64,000 nucleotides of DNA from Lacunisphaera limnophila (GTDB lineage Bacteria > Verrucomicrobiota > Verrucomicrobiia > Opitutales > Opitutaceae), in assembly GCF_001746835.1 (NCBI RefSeq), contig NZ_CP016094.1:2294001-2358000 (forward strand). Reading direction: 5' to 3'. Within the stretch, counting starts at the first letter, position 1. Every line of letters begins with the position of its first letter. A model generated the notes under the pieces. That model made no database searches and was not told where the DNA came from. It saw only the letters and a list, made by a program, of their open reading frames with translations. Made by a program: the position numbers and the translations under genes. Of the stretch, positions 43,615 through 52,274 are shown one piece after another.

Positions 43615-43641
43615 AGCCCGCCCGGAGGTCGGGCTCCACCT
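43615..43641 (-). repeat. single GTGG-headed palindrome (REP-like)
   Basis: On the minus strand: GTGG, AGCCCG, loop ACCTCCGGG, CGGGCT. It is the compensated counterpart of 19984-20011. It lies directly after the greA stop and before its terminator. Confidence 0.5.
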
Positions 43642-43643
43642 TG

Positions 43644-45491
43644 TTACTTGGCGTCGATGAAGCGGGTGATGCCGGCGATCTGGTATTCCTGATGGGCCGT
43701 GCCGATCTTGAGCTTCACGTGTTCGCCGACCTTCTTGCCCATGAGGGCCTGGCCGAGCGGGGTCTTGTAGGCGATGCGGTGGCTGTCCGGATCGCTGTCC
43801 CAGGCGCCGAGCACGGAGTAGCGGACGGCCTTGCCGCTCGCGACGTCGCGGAGGTCGACGATGGTGCCGACGCTGATGGAGTCGGTGCTGGCCTCGCTGA
43901 AGTCGGTGATGCGGGCGCGGGCGAGATCGCGCTCGAGCTGGGCCTTCTGGCCCATGAGCACGCCCTGGTCCTGCTTGGCCATCTTGAACTCGGAGTTTTC
44001 CTTGAGATCGCCGTGCTCGCGGGCGACGGAGATGGCCTTGGAGTTCTCGGGGATGCGCTTGGCGACGATTTCCTCGTACTCGATGCGCTTCTTCTCGTAG
44101 CTCTCGCGGGACACGAGGAACTGCTCGTCCTTGGTCTCGGCCTCGCCGGAGACGAGGGACTGGAGGGAGGGGAACAGCTTGATGAAGCGGGCGAGGAGGG
44201 ACTTCTTGGTCAGTTCCTCGAAGCCCTGGTTGAGCAGGAGGCTGTTGCCGAGGTCGCGGGCCGTCTCGGTGTCGGCGGCGGCGAGCAGGTCGGAGATGAG
44301 GTCGGTGTCGTCGCTCAGGGCCTCGGCCAGCGGGATGCGGCGGGTGCCGGCGGACTGGAGGGCCTCGTAGTCGATCGCGAAGAAGATGGCGCCGAGCAGG
44401 CGGGGGTTGATCAGGTCGTGCAGGAGCTTCGAGAACTTCTTGGAGTGGCGGTTCTTGATGACCCAGAGGAGGACGGGGGCACGGAGGTTCTGCTCGGTCT
44501 TCCAGCGCTTGAGGACGGTGGCGAGCTCCTCGGCCTGGCCGTTCTCCATGAGGAAATTGATGCACTCGGTGGTGAACTTGCCCTGGGAGGTCTTGAGGAG
44601 GGCGAAGACGATCTCGCGCCACTCGAGGGGGTGGGTCTCCTTGACGAGGTCGAGGAAGCGGGACTGGAAGTGGACGGGGATCTTCTCGGCGATGGCGGTG
44701 AGGCCGCGGACCTCCTTGATGAGCTCAGCTTGGGTCGGGGCGGAGGCGGAGGCGTCGTGGCCGAGGATCTTGGCGAGTTCGTCGCGGACGAAGGCGCCGT
44801 AGAGGCGCTCGGAGGCGTCGAGCTGGTTGCTGTCGCGCACGGCCTCGGTGATGCCGTTGAGTACGGTGCCGAGGGAGGCCTTGGACTCTTCCTTGATGGA
44901 GGCGGCGAGGAGGTCCTCAGCGAGGGAGATGCGGCGGCGGGCGGAGCGGGTGTTGGAGAACTCCTCCATGATCTCGGACTCGGCGGAGACGGGCTCGTCG
45001 CGGACGATATAGAGCTCGGTCTTCTTGGCCGGGACGCCGACGCGCGGATCCTTGATGAGCTGCTTCTTGACGTTGGAGAACCACTTTTTGAATTTTTCCT
45101 CGCCGATGACCTGGGCGAGCACGATCTCGAGCTCGATGGCGCTGGCGGCCTGGTTCGGGTAGGCGGAAAGGGTGTCGATCACGAGCTGAACGGGATCGTC
45201 CTCGACGAGCTGCTTAACCTTGGCGGGTTCGGTCTCCTTGCGGGCGAGGATGTGCTTGGGGGAGAGGACGTCCATGCTCCCGACGCAGAAGGCGGGGTCC
45301 ATGCGGTGGGCCTTCTTGCCCTTGAAGTCGATGACGAGCTTCTGGTCGGCCTCATCGTACTCCTTGATCTGGCCGAAACCCCAGCTGCGGTGCACCACAT
45401 AGGAGCCGGGTTCCATCGCCTCCAGCTTGGCTTTGGACGCCTTGAGGGCGGGGTGCTTGCTGAGGGTCGCGGAGATGGCTTCAGAATTCAT
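43644..45491 (-). CDS. greA: transcription elongation factor GreA with long N-terminal extension
   Basis: A 615-residue protein. The C-terminal 155 residues are a complete GreA: SREGYEKKRIEYEEIVAKRI-like coiled coil (SRESYEKKRIEYEEIVAKRI), ENSKAISVAREHGDLKENSE, which carries the acidic tip region, then the FKBP-like domain with PLGQALMGKKVGEHV. GreA helps stalled RNA polymerase cleave its transcript. The 450-residue extension contains SYVVHRSWGFGQIKEYDEAD (SH3/CarD-like) and then helical repeats. Chlamydial GreA also has a long extension, so this may be a PVC trait. The ATG at 45491 leaves a 41-base divergent gap to the methyltransferase gene. Confidence 0.88.
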   Translation of the reverse strand: MNSEAISATLSKHPALKASKAKLEAMEPGSYVVHRSWGFGQIKEYDEADQKLVIDFKGKKAHRMDPAFCVGSMDVLSPKHILARKETEPAKVKQLVEDDPVQLVIDTLSAYPNQAASAIELEIVLAQVIGEEKFKKWFSNVKKQLIKDPRVGVPAKKTELYIVRDEPVSAESEIMEEFSNTRSARRRISLAEDLLAASIKEESKASLGTVLNGITEAVRDSNQLDASERLYGAFVRDELAKILGHDASASAPTQAELIKEVRGLTAIAEKIPVHFQSRFLDLVKETHPLEWREIVFALLKTSQGKFTTECINFLMENGQAEELATVLKRWKTEQNLRAPVLLWVIKNRHSKKFSKLLHDLINPRLLGAIFFAIDYEALQSAGTRRIPLAEALSDDTDLISDLLAAADTETARDLGNSLLLNQGFEELTKKSLLARFIKLFPSLQSLVSGEAETKDEQFLVSRESYEKKRIEYEEIVAKRIPENSKAISVAREHGDLKENSEFKMAKQDQGVLMGQKAQLERDLARARITDFSEASTDSISVGTIVDLRDVASGKAVRYSVLGAWDSDPDSHRIAYKTPLGQALMGKKVGEHVKLKIGTAHQEYQIAGITRFIDAK

Positions 45492-45532
45492 AATTGCGTA
45501 TCGAGTCGGTGAACCGATTAGTTCAGGCGACA

Positions 45533-46846
45533 ATGATGCATGATGTCAAACAGGGTTTAGAAAAAGGCCCGGAGGCCGCCAAACCCGCCTTTAGCGGCTG
45601 GGTGGCCGCCACCGGACTGGTCGAGCGCTGGCTGGCGCGGGCCGAACGCGTGGATACGCTGTTGGAAGGACTTGCAACAAACCTAAGCGGGCAGGAGCGG
45701 GCGCGGGCCCAGCACCTGTTCTATGGCGTGGTTCGCTGGGCGAGCCGGCTGGAGGCGGCGCAGGCGGGCCTGATGGCCCATCCGCCCCGGACGAAGGTGA
45801 AGGCGGTCCTGATGATCGCCGGCTTCGAACTTTTGGAGGGCGGGCCGGCTTTGACGGCCAAGGTCATCCACCATGCGGTGGAGCAGGCCAAGTCGGTGGC
45901 CAGCCCCAAGGAGGCCCGGCTGGTCAACGCCGTGGCCCGGAAAATCGCCGACCGGCTGGTGGCCGCGCCGACGGATCTGGCGACGGAATTTGCCCACCCG
46001 GAATGGCTGGTGGCGCGCTGGACGCGGCAGCTGGGGGCGGAGACGACCCGGAAGCTGCTGGCGTGGAACCAGCAGCCTGCACCGGTTTATGCCCGGTGGC
46101 GGATCGAGGCCCCGGTGCCGGCGTTCCTGGCCCCGACGAAGTGGGCGGGATTTTACGAGGTGAAGGCCGGCCATTGGGAAGACATCCGCCGGTTGGCGAA
46201 CGAAGGGGCGATTTACCTGCAGGATCCGTCGACGCGGCTGTGCATCGACCTGCTGGCGCCGCAGGCGGGCGAGGTCATCCTCGATGCGTGTGCGGCTCCG
46301 GGCGGCAAGAGCCTGTTCATGGCCGACACAATGAAGACCGGCAAGATCGTCGCCCTGGACGAGCCGGTGGCGCCGGGCAAGTCGGACATCCGGCTGGTGC
46401 GGCTGAAGGAAAACCTCGCGCGGGCCCCGGCCGGGGTCGAGGTGGCGCTGATCCAGGCGGACCTGACGAAGGTGAACACGGTTTTCTACCGCAACCTGAA
46501 CCTGCCCGAGTCGTACGATGCCGTGTTGCTGGACGCCCCGTGCTCGAACACGGGCGTGATGCGGCACCGGATCGACGTGAAGTGGCGGTTGCAGGACGGC
46601 GACTTTGCCCGACACGGGCAGACGCAGCTGGAGTTGCTGCACGCCGCGGCGCGGCTGGTGCATCCGGGCGGTCGGCTGGTGTACAGCACGTGCAGCATCG
46701 ATGCGGATGAGAACGAGAGCGTCATCAAGGCCTTCTTCGACAGCCGGGCGGGCGGGCCGTTCAAGCTGGAGAAGCAGGTCCTGGCCACGCCGTGGGCCGA
46801 CGGGCACGACGGCGCGGGGGCGTTCTTGCTGGTGAAGAACGGCTAA
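45533..46846 (+). CDS. RsmB-like rRNA cytosine-C5 methyltransferase
   Basis: A 437-residue SAM-dependent RNA m5C methyltransferase with an N-terminal NusB-like helical domain (about 20-160, ARAQHLFYGVVRWASRLEAA) and a catalytic Rossmann domain. Motifs are DACAAPGGKSLFMAD for SAM binding, LDAPCSNTGVMRHR with the release cysteine, and VYSTCSIDADENE with the nucleophile. RsmB modifies C967 of 16S rRNA in E. coli. The TTG at 45494 is in frame but lies close to the divergent greA start; ATG at 45533 is preferred, with 45536 also possible. Confidence 0.88.
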   Translation: MMHDVKQGLEKGPEAAKPAFSGWVAATGLVERWLARAERVDTLLEGLATNLSGQERARAQHLFYGVVRWASRLEAAQAGLMAHPPRTKVKAVLMIAGFELLEGGPALTAKVIHHAVEQAKSVASPKEARLVNAVARKIADRLVAAPTDLATEFAHPEWLVARWTRQLGAETTRKLLAWNQQPAPVYARWRIEAPVPAFLAPTKWAGFYEVKAGHWEDIRRLANEGAIYLQDPSTRLCIDLLAPQAGEVILDACAAPGGKSLFMADTMKTGKIVALDEPVAPGKSDIRLVRLKENLARAPAGVEVALIQADLTKVNTVFYRNLNLPESYDAVLLDAPCSNTGVMRHRIDVKWRLQDGDFARHGQTQLELLHAAARLVHPGGRLVYSTCSIDADENESVIKAFFDSRAGGPFKLEKQVLATPWADGHDGAGAFLLVKNG

Positions 46847-46848
46847 TT

Positions 46849-46928
46849 GTAGGGCGGGGTCGCCGAACCCCGCCTCGGACGCGATAACGCCCTCGAACAA
46901 AGGCGGGGTTCCGGCGGCCCCGCCCTAC
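46849..46928. repeat. inverted pair of GTAG-headed palindromes between convergent genes
   Basis: Second copy of the 21154-21232 family, with arms at 46849-46874 and 46902-46928. The left arm is identical to the first copy for 26 bases; the right arm has one insertion and one change. It fills the gap between the ends of the methyltransferase gene (+) and the aspartyl protease gene (-). Confidence 0.8.
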
Positions 46929-46933
46929 AACAA

Positions 46934-48175
46934 TCACGGCACCAGCTCGAAGACCGGGACCTCGTGGTCGGTTTCCTTGGGGCCGGACAGGAAGGTGAAG
47001 GTGATCTTGGGGGCGGTGTTCACGAGCTGGGTGTAGCGCTCGAGGGTCCAGTGCTCGACGAGCTCGCCGTTGATGCGGACGCAGAGGTCGCCGGGCTGGA
47101 CGGGCAGACTGCTGTTGGGGGTGTCGGGCACCACGGCGAGCAGCCGCCAGTAATTGGGAAAGCGGCGGAACGAGAGGCCGGTGCTGCGGCGGCCGGGCAG
47201 TTCGACCGGACCGTCGGTGGTGCGCACGAGGGTGACGGTGTGCCGCTGCTGGTCGAAGGTGAGGCGGAAGTGGCGCAGCAGCTCGCCGCCGAGGGAGGAG
47301 AGGTTTTCGGTCAGGTCGACCACGGGCTGGTGCACGAGCTGGGTGCCGATGGTGATGTTCTGTTCGAGCCGGCCGACGAGCTGCCGCTGGTTGCCGTCGA
47401 GTGACCCCACGATGAGGCCGACGCGCGGCCCGTGGGTGAAACGCGGGTGGAGGCCGGCGGGGTTGAGGGAGAGGCCAAGGTCGCTGCCGGTGTCCACGAG
47501 GGCGAAGAAGGACTCGTTGCCCATCTGCACGGGGATGAACGGCGTCGGCTGCTCGCGGTTGTAGGGGACGACGCTGGTGCGGGGTGGGCGGGGGGCGGCC
47601 GGCGCGAGGGCGGGGTTGGGAGCGATCTCGAGCTGGGCGGCCGGATAATCGAGCGTCAGCAGGGTGTCGCGGAAGAGGGAGAAACCCACGATGCCGTCGA
47701 TCGGCTGGCCGACGTGGGCAGAAAACTCGGTGAAGTCGTAGACGATGGCGGGCACCCGCTCGAAGTAAGCCTCGCCGAGCTGGAGCTGGCGGAGGGTGAT
47801 GGCGGGCAGGGCGACCTCGCGGCCGTTGGCCCCGCGTACGGGCAGGGTGCGGGGCAGGGTGCCGCGGCGTTCCTTCTGCCGGAGGACGTCGGCGAGGGCG
47901 GGGGACACCAGGGTGACGGACGAACCGGTGTCGACCATGAAGCGGTAGGTCTTGCCGTCCGGCTGCCGGGATTCGACGAGGAAGAAGTTGGAGAGGATCT
48001 TGGCCGGGAGGCGGACCGGCTGGGGCTCGACGCGGGTGGACCCGGGGGAGCGGCCGCGGCTGAGGCAGCCGGAAGCGAAGAGCAGGATGAAGGCGGAAGT
48101 AAGCAGGAAGAAAAGCCGCCGACTTCCCGCGGCGGCCGGGCGATTTGAAATTTGAAATTTCAAATTTGAGATCAC
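46934..48175 (-). CDS. bilobed aspartyl protease-like lipoprotein with C-terminal PDZ domain
   Basis: A 413-residue lipoprotein; the signal peptide ends LFASGC. Two retropepsin-like lobes follow, each with its own motif: FMVDTGSSVTLVS near residue 80 and ALVDTGSDLGLSL near 215. A PDZ-like domain follows (about 320-400, RRFPNYWRLLAVVPDTPNSS and GDLCVRINGELVEHW). It would act at the cell envelope; the substrate is unknown. The start is GTG at 48175, overlapping the MFS gene stop (GTGA). The first 10 residues (ISNLKFQISN) come from an AT-rich palindromic repeat, so the true start could be the in-frame TTG at 48163. Confidence 0.82.
   Translation of the reverse strand: MISNLKFQISNRPAAAGSRRLFFLLTSAFILLFASGCLSRGRSPGSTRVEPQPVRLPAKILSNFFLVESRQPDGKTYRFMVDTGSSVTLVSPALADVLRQKERRGTLPRTLPVRGANGREVALPAITLRQLQLGEAYFERVPAIVYDFTEFSAHVGQPIDGIVGFSLFRDTLLTLDYPAAQLEIAPNPALAPAAPRPPRTSVVPYNREQPTPFIPVQMGNESFFALVDTGSDLGLSLNPAGLHPRFTHGPRVGLIVGSLDGNQRQLVGRLEQNITIGTQLVHQPVVDLTENLSSLGGELLRHFRLTFDQQRHTVTLVRTTDGPVELPGRRSTGLSFRRFPNYWRLLAVVPDTPNSSLPVQPGDLCVRINGELVEHWTLERYTQLVNTAPKITFTFLSGPKETDHEVPVFELVP
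48143..48172. repeat. AT-rich palindromic repeat at the aspartyl protease start
   Basis: TTTGAAATTTCAAA is a perfect 14-base palindrome within a longer ATTTGAAATTTGAAATTTCA stretch. It encodes the first residues of the protease and is strikingly AT-rich in a GC-rich neighbourhood. I know similar sequences from other genomes of this group as intergenic repeats. Confidence 0.5.
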
Positions 48176-49521
48176 TTCGCGGGGCGGGGGAGACCGGTGC
48201 CGAGGGCGGCGGCGGTGAGGAGGACGAGGCTGGCGATGACGAAGGTGACGGTGCCGCCGGAGTTGAAGAAGAGCCAGCCGGCGACGGCGGGGCTGAGGGC
48301 GCGGGCGAGGAAGCCGAGGGAGCGGTAGATGCCGAGGACCTTGCCCTGTTCCTCGGGCCCGGCGTAGAGGGAGACGAGGGAGGAGAGGGCGATGTTGGCG
48401 AAGCCGGAGCCGATGGTGCTGATGGTGAGCATCAGGTACATGAGCGGGACAGAGCGGGCGATGCCGATGGCGTAGCCGAGGCCGGCAAAGCCGACGCCGA
48501 TGAGCGCCATGCCGAGGACGGCGGAGGGCTTTTCGCCCAGACGGGGGACGAGGCGGCGGGCGAGGACGCCCTGGGTGAGGATGGAGACGACGCCGATGTT
48601 GACGAAGATGAGCGTGAGGTCGCGCGGGGAGTAATGCAGGGCGTCGGCGGTGAAGAAACTGATGACCGACTCGAAGAAGCTGAAGCCGAAGGTGACGACA
48701 AAGCCGACGAGGTTCACGCGGCGGATCGCGCCATCGGGCTGGCGAAACAGCGAGTGAAGCGGGTTGCGGTCACGCAGGGTGGTGGTGCCGGTGCCGCGGG
48801 CCGCGGGCGGCAGGGTCTCGCGAAAACGGGCCTTGATCCAAACCAGGTTGATCAGGCAGAGCGTGAAGGCGATGGCGGCCGGCACGCTGAACGGGTGCAC
48901 GCCGAGGGCGGCGAGCCCGGGCCAGCGCTCGAGCAGGTTGAACGGGGCGGTGAGCCCGCCGATGACGGGGCCGGTGAGGAAGCCCAGGCCGAAGGCGACG
49001 CCGACGATGCCCATGCCCTTGGCGCGGTTTTCGCGGGTGGTGACATCGGAGACGGCGGCGATGGCGACGGCGATGTTGCCGCCCATGATGCCGCCGAGGA
49101 TGCGGCCGGCGAAGAAGAGCAGGAAGGAGCCGCTGAAGAAGAGCAGGAGGTAGCTGAGGGCGTTGCCCGCGATAGTGAGCAGCAGGATGGGCCGGCGGCC
49201 ATGCCGGTCAGAGCGGGCGCCCCAAACAGGGGAAAAGAGAAACTGCATCAGCGAATAGACCGAGCCGAGGGCCCCGGCGAAGAGCGCCCCGGTGGCGAGG
49301 TCCGAGGCGTGGGCGGCGGAGGCGAGAGCCTGGAGGTGCCGGACCAAGGCGGAGAGCAGGCCGCCCTCGCTTTCCTTGTTCACGTACCATTCCAGCATGG
49401 CCGGACCGACCGGGAAGAAGATCGAGAAGCCGATCAGGTCAATGTAGAGCGTCAGGAAGATGACGCCCAACGACAGCGGCTTGGGGGCGGGGGCGGAGGA
49501 AGGGGAGGTGGGCGTGGACAC
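48172..49521 (-). CDS. MFS transporter
   Basis: A 449-residue protein with about 12 helices. The start (SLGVIFLTLYIDLIGFSIFF) and the loop GARSDRHGRRPILLLTIAGN match drug:proton antiporters of the TetA-like group, and the second half begins NLVGFVVTFGFSFFESVISF. An unusual cytoplasmic or periplasmic insert between helices 1 and 2 reads YVNKESEGGLLSALVRHLQA. Substrate unknown. It is coupled by GTGA to the aspartyl protease gene. Confidence 0.88.
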   Translation of the reverse strand: MSTPTSPSSAPAPKPLSLGVIFLTLYIDLIGFSIFFPVGPAMLEWYVNKESEGGLLSALVRHLQALASAAHASDLATGALFAGALGSVYSLMQFLFSPVWGARSDRHGRRPILLLTIAGNALSYLLLFFSGSFLLFFAGRILGGIMGGNIAVAIAAVSDVTTRENRAKGMGIVGVAFGLGFLTGPVIGGLTAPFNLLERWPGLAALGVHPFSVPAAIAFTLCLINLVWIKARFRETLPPAARGTGTTTLRDRNPLHSLFRQPDGAIRRVNLVGFVVTFGFSFFESVISFFTADALHYSPRDLTLIFVNIGVVSILTQGVLARRLVPRLGEKPSAVLGMALIGVGFAGLGYAIGIARSVPLMYLMLTISTIGSGFANIALSSLVSLYAGPEEQGKVLGIYRSLGFLARALSPAVAGWLFFNSGGTVTFVIASLVLLTAAALGTGLPRPAK

Positions 49522-49584
49522 GAAAGGACCACGTTGAGGGAAACCCGCCGGTGCGCAAAGCCTGTTTCTGGGCGTGACCGCCGG

Positions 49585-52194
49585 TCAGCCCAGCAGCTGG
49601 CGCAGTTTTTCCCCCAGCTCGGCGATGGCGAACGGCTTGGGCAGGTAGCCGGAAACCCCGGAGGCGGCGCAGCGCTGCATGGTCTCGCCCTCGCTATAGC
49701 CGCTCATGATGATGACTTTCAGGTCGGGCCGGATCTGGCGCAGCCGGCGCAGGACCTCGTCGCCGGCGAGGCCCGGCATGGTCAGATCCAGCAGCACCAG
49801 GTCGATGGTGTCCGGTGCGGCCTGCACGAGGGCGAGGGCGGCGGGACCGTCGGCGGCCTCATGCACGGTGAGGCCCAGCAGGGTGAGCGCGTCGCGGGCG
49901 ACCTGGCGCACGGGATCCTCGTCATCGACCACGAGCACGGTGCCGTGGAGCGGGCTGGTACCGGGGATGAAGGGCGGGGCGGAGCCGGTGGCCACGGCGT
50001 TGGTGGCCGGCAAAAAGAGCCGGAAGACCGTCCCCCGGTCCGGGGCGGACTCGACAAAAAGGGCGCCGTTGTGGCTCTGGACGATGCCGCGCACGGCGGC
50101 GAGACCGAGGCCGCGGCCGGAGAACTTGGTCGTGAAGAAGGGCTCGAAGATGCGGTCCATGACCGCGGGGGGCATGCCGCTGCCGTTGTCGCTGACCTCG
50201 ATCCCGACATAGCGGCCGGCGGGCAGGGTGGGAGACTGCACGGCCTGCTGGAAAAATTCGGCCGACAGGTCGCGGGTGAAGGTGCGCACGATGACGTGGC
50301 CGTCGGTGCGGTCCGCCATGGCGTCGGCCGCGTTGATCACGAGATTCATCACAATCTGCCGCAGCTGGGTGGCGTCACCGAGGACGGCGGGGACGGTGGT
50401 GTCGGTCAGGAGTTCCAATCGGACGCGCCGGCCCACGGTGGCCTCGAGGAGGGCGGCGGTGTCGGTCACGAGGGCGGCGAGGTTCACGGGAGCGGTGACG
50501 AAGGCGGCGCGCCCGGCGTAGGCGAGCATCTGGGCGCACAGGTCGCCGGCCCGCTGGGCGGCGTGCTCGATGTGACTGAGCTGCTGCCGGGCGCGGTGGG
50601 TGTCGGGCAGGTCCATGGCCACGAGGGTGGCGTTGCCGAGGATGGCGGTGAGGATGTTGTTGAAGTCGTGGGCGACGCCGCCGGCGAGGACGCCGAGGCT
50701 TTCGAATTTCTGGCTTTCGAGGAGCTTGCGCTCGAAGGCGAGCTTCTGCTGCTCGGCGGCCTTGCGGTCGGTGATGTCGGTGGAGATGCCGCAGAGGGCG
50801 TAGATGCGGCCCTGTTCATCGAGCAGCGGAAACTTGTGCGCGAGGTAGAGGCGGGGCGGGGTGTCGGTGGAGGCTTCCTCGAACTCCATCGGCCGGCCGG
50901 CCGCCTGCACCTGCAGATCGTGCTCGCGGGCGCGCGCGGCCGGCGCGGCGGGGAAAAGATCCTCGTCGCGGCAGCCGAGGATGGCGGACCGGGGGCGGGC
51001 GCAGAAGAGCTCGAAGGCGTGGTTGCACAGCTGGTAGCGGCCGTCGAGATCCTTGAGGAAGATGATGGCCGGGCTGTGATCCATGATGTCCTGGAGACGG
51101 GCCTCGCTCTCGCGGAGCTGGCGGGTGCGCACGCGCACCTCGTCCTCGATGCGGGCGGTGCGTTGCAGGAGGCTGTGGATGAGAAATGCGAGCAGGGCGG
51201 TGATCGCCAGGCCGAAGCCGAGGATGAGGGCGGGCTGGCGGGAGCCGGCGCGCCGGCTCCAGTCGGCGTTCTGGCGGATCAGCATCAGCCAGCGGCGATC
51301 GCCGATCTGGAGGGTCTCGCGGTAATCACCCGGCGCCGGCAGGGGCAGGTCCAGCCGGTCCGTGGGCGGGCCCAAGGAATCCAGCCCGCCGCGGTTGGCG
51401 TAGAGGAAGGTGCCGGGCTCGCTGTCGGTCACATCGAAGTAGTAAGTGTCGAGGGCCTCGTTGGTGGTGAGCTGGTGGGACTGGGCCAGCATGGTCTGGA
51501 GGCGGAAGACACCCTGGACAAAACCCTCGACCGGCTGCCCCGGGACATCGTCGCGCCATAAGGGCAGGATGAAGATCACGCCGGGCTGGGCGGCCGCCGC
51601 GGTGGACTGGGCGAGACGCATGCTCGGGCTGACCTTGAATTTGCGGTCCTGGCGCGCGGCCCGGAGGAGGGGGGCGGAAGGGGCGCTGGTGACGTCGTAG
51701 CCGAGCACGGGCTCGTTGCCGGCGAGCGGTTCGACGTAGGAGATGACGAAGTATTCGTCGGCCGAGGGCGCGGGCCGGAGGGTTTCATCCGGGAAGCGCC
51801 GGGTGATGACGACGGGCCGGCCGAGCTCGTGGGAGGTGGTCTTCTCGAACGGGCCGCGTTCGGCATGGTTCAGGATCTGCACCCATTGCAGCGCCTGCAC
51901 CCCGTGGTGCCGCTGGAAGATGGACTGGGCGACGCGGGTGAATTCACCGCGCGTGACGGTGTTCTGGCCGAGGAAGGAATCGCGGAGGCTATGGACCATT
52001 TCCTCGTAGCTGCGCAGCTGCTGGGCGGCGACGGCGGCCTGGGTCTGGGCGCGGCTCAGGAACCCGGTGCGGATGCGGGCCGTCTCACTGCGCGAGGCAT
52101 AGAGCCAGATAAACAGGGAGAGGGCGACACCGACCACCGCCACCACCCAGACCAGGCCACGGCGGTGGAGGGAGGCGCGGGTGAGGGTGGCCAT
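49585..52194 (-). CDS. hybrid sensor histidine kinase (CHASE-PAS-HisKA-HATPase-REC)
   Basis: An 869-residue membrane sensor. The first helix (about 14-34) is followed by a periplasmic CHASE-type domain (ARIRTGFLSRAQTQAAVAAQ, QALQWVQILNHAERGPFE), a second helix (PALILGFGLAITALLAFLIH) and a PAS domain (ARLQDIMDHSPAIIFLKDLD). The dimerisation domain has GGVAHDFNNILTAI with His509, then the ATPase lid and N, G1 and G2 boxes (NLVINAADAM, DNGSGMP, GRGLGLAAV). The C-terminal receiver has the phospho-acceptor Asp803 in LLDLTMPG. No separate response regulator is adjacent. The ATG at 52194 is chosen because codons before it belong to the glyA region and are Arg/Pro-rich. Confidence 0.9.
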   Translation of the reverse strand: MATLTRASLHRRGLVWVVAVVGVALSLFIWLYASRSETARIRTGFLSRAQTQAAVAAQQLRSYEEMVHSLRDSFLGQNTVTRGEFTRVAQSIFQRHHGVQALQWVQILNHAERGPFEKTTSHELGRPVVITRRFPDETLRPAPSADEYFVISYVEPLAGNEPVLGYDVTSAPSAPLLRAARQDRKFKVSPSMRLAQSTAAAAQPGVIFILPLWRDDVPGQPVEGFVQGVFRLQTMLAQSHQLTTNEALDTYYFDVTDSEPGTFLYANRGGLDSLGPPTDRLDLPLPAPGDYRETLQIGDRRWLMLIRQNADWSRRAGSRQPALILGFGLAITALLAFLIHSLLQRTARIEDEVRVRTRQLRESEARLQDIMDHSPAIIFLKDLDGRYQLCNHAFELFCARPRSAILGCRDEDLFPAAPAARAREHDLQVQAAGRPMEFEEASTDTPPRLYLAHKFPLLDEQGRIYALCGISTDITDRKAAEQQKLAFERKLLESQKFESLGVLAGGVAHDFNNILTAILGNATLVAMDLPDTHRARQQLSHIEHAAQRAGDLCAQMLAYAGRAAFVTAPVNLAALVTDTAALLEATVGRRVRLELLTDTTVPAVLGDATQLRQIVMNLVINAADAMADRTDGHVIVRTFTRDLSAEFFQQAVQSPTLPAGRYVGIEVSDNGSGMPPAVMDRIFEPFFTTKFSGRGLGLAAVRGIVQSHNGALFVESAPDRGTVFRLFLPATNAVATGSAPPFIPGTSPLHGTVLVVDDEDPVRQVARDALTLLGLTVHEAADGPAALALVQAAPDTIDLVLLDLTMPGLAGDEVLRRLRQIRPDLKVIIMSGYSEGETMQRCAASGVSGYLPKPFAIAELGEKLRQLLG

Positions 52195-52274
52195 TCGGGG
52201 GACGCTGACAGCACGGGGGCTGGCTGGCAAATACCGATTGGCCCGGCGCTTCGGGCAGGGCGGCCGTCCCGGGA

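Noticed and set aside
48145-51561. 1138-codon open frame on the + strand opposite the MFS and histidine kinase genes
   Set aside because: Shadow frame; composition (Gly/Glu/Asp/Val) is that of reverse-strand reading, and both minus-strand genes have full family motifs.
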